Assembly (NCBI GenBank): GCA_003157675.1
Contig: PMKG01000386.1
Coordinates: 1-23,962, forward strand
Source of the DNA: Acidobacteriota bacterium
GTDB lineage: Bacteria > Acidobacteriota > Vicinamibacteria > Vicinamibacterales > Fen-181
DNA length: 23,962 nt
Direction: 5' to 3'
A program made the translations under genes and the position numbers. This document shows, in pieces, positions 23,465 to 23,962 of the stretch; position 1 is the first letter of the stretch, and each line of letters starts with the position of its first letter. The notes below the pieces were generated by a model. It was not told the origin of the DNA. It worked only from the letters and a program-made list of their open reading frames with translations, and did no database searches.

Positions 23465-23962
23465 ATGTCCAACATCGCCCCCGATGTCACCGCGCTCATC
23501 GGCCGCACGCCGCTCGTCTCGATCAACCGGATCGGCGCCGGCCTGCCCGGCCGCATCGTCGCCAAGCTCGAAAGCTTCAACCCCTGCTCCAGCGTCAAGG
23601 ACCGCATCGGCCTCTCGATGATCGAGGCGGCCGAGCGCGCCGGCCGCATCAAGGCGGACACGATCCTGCTCGAGCCGACTAGCGGCAACACCGGCATCGG
23701 CCTGGCGTTCGTCGCGGCGGTTCGCGGCTACCGCCTCCTGCTCCTGATGCCGGACTCGGCGAGCATCGAACGCCGCAAGATGCTCAAGGCGTTCGGCGCC
23801 GAGCTGATCCTGACACCGGGTGCCGAAGGCATGCCGGGCGCCATCAAGCGGGCGCAGGAAATGGCCGATGGGGATGCGCGGTACCTGATCCTCCAGCAGT
23901 TCGCCAACCCGGCGAACCCGGACGTCCACCGGCGGACGACGGCGGAGGAAATCTGGCGGGAC
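23465..23962 (+). CDS. cysK: Cysteine synthase A (O-acetylserine sulfhydrylase), N-terminal part, runs off the right edge
   Basis: The frame is open for 166 codons to the window edge. It opens with MSNIAPDVTALIGRTPLVSI, typical of O-acetylserine sulfhydrylases, and contains K45 in SSVKDRIG, the Schiff-base lysine. PTSGNTGIGLA (71-81) is the substrate loop, and LLLLMPDSASIERRKMLKAFGAEL follows the family pattern, where MP(D/E)(S/T)MSxERR is usual. The enzyme makes cysteine from O-acetylserine and sulfide in the cytoplasm. AAAGGA lies about 9 bases before the ATG. Cystathionine beta-synthase and CysM are close relatives; the overall pattern favours CysK, but the C-terminal half is missing. It is divergent from proline dehydrogenase. 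Confidence 0.88.
   Translation, partial: MSNIAPDVTALIGRTPLVSINRIGAGLPGRIVAKLESFNPCSSVKDRIGLSMIEAAERAGRIKADTILLEPTSGNTGIGLAFVAAVRGYRLLLLMPDSASIERRKMLKAFGAELILTPGAEGMPGAIKRAQEMADGDARYLILQQFANPANPDVHRRTTAEEIWRD

Overview
The window looks like a chromosomal segment of a high-GC Acidobacteriota genome, most likely from the Vicinamibacteria side of the phylum. The basis is the very high G+C with long antisense open frames, an acidobacterial-type VWFA-related protein, a large outer-membrane receptor with a carboxypeptidase-regulatory-like N-terminus, secreted S9 and M28 peptidases, and a SEDS/penicillin-binding-protein fusion. This is inference from gene content, since no rRNA or other phylogenetic marker is present. 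I saw no tRNA, rRNA, CRISPR, insertion sequence or phage gene.

Layout, left to right. 1-2420 (minus): a truncated S9 peptidase gene and a Phd-type antitoxin / PIN toxin pair with its own palindromic operator. 2745-2918 (plus): a 57-residue CxxC/CxxC protein whose promoter region carries an operator-like copy of the toxin-antitoxin motif. 2996-4426 (minus): a secreted M28 peptidase. 4689-7279 (plus): an outer-membrane receptor gene broken by a one-base frameshift near 5700. 7374-14351 (minus): a UPF0145-like remnant, a Nudix hydrolase, an MgtC/DUF4010 membrane protein, a VWFA-related protein, a TolB-like propeller, a DedA protein and a PLP aminotransferase. 14404-15507 (plus): an ornithine cyclodeaminase/mu-crystallin family enzyme, divergent from the aminotransferase. 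15647-18055 (minus): a glycyl radical enzyme. 18170-22236 (plus): a polytopic membrane protein of unknown function followed by a 1102-residue SEDS-PBP fusion. 22375-23307 (minus): proline dehydrogenase. 23465-23962 (plus): the start of a cysteine synthase gene.

The strongest unusual signal is the SEDS-PBP fusion. Its SEDS glycosyltransferase half keeps the signature residues. All three motifs of its transpeptidase half are altered (SxxK to SxxG, SxN to AxD, KTGT to MTGA). It therefore looks like a peptidoglycan polymerase fused to a catalytically dead PBP, preceded by an unidentified membrane protein.

Other points of interest are a glycyl radical enzyme without the usual GCVE glutamate and without a neighbouring activase, and a toxin-antitoxin operator inside a promoter predicted to give an almost leaderless mRNA. 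There are also two intergenic tracts with a strict 8-bp GATC period, and a TonB-receptor-like protein that seems to lack a plug domain. The metabolic genes (cyclodeaminase, proline dehydrogenase, and possibly the aminotransferase and glycyl radical enzyme) lean toward amino-acid, perhaps proline/ornithine, turnover, but the sequence does not prove a shared pathway.
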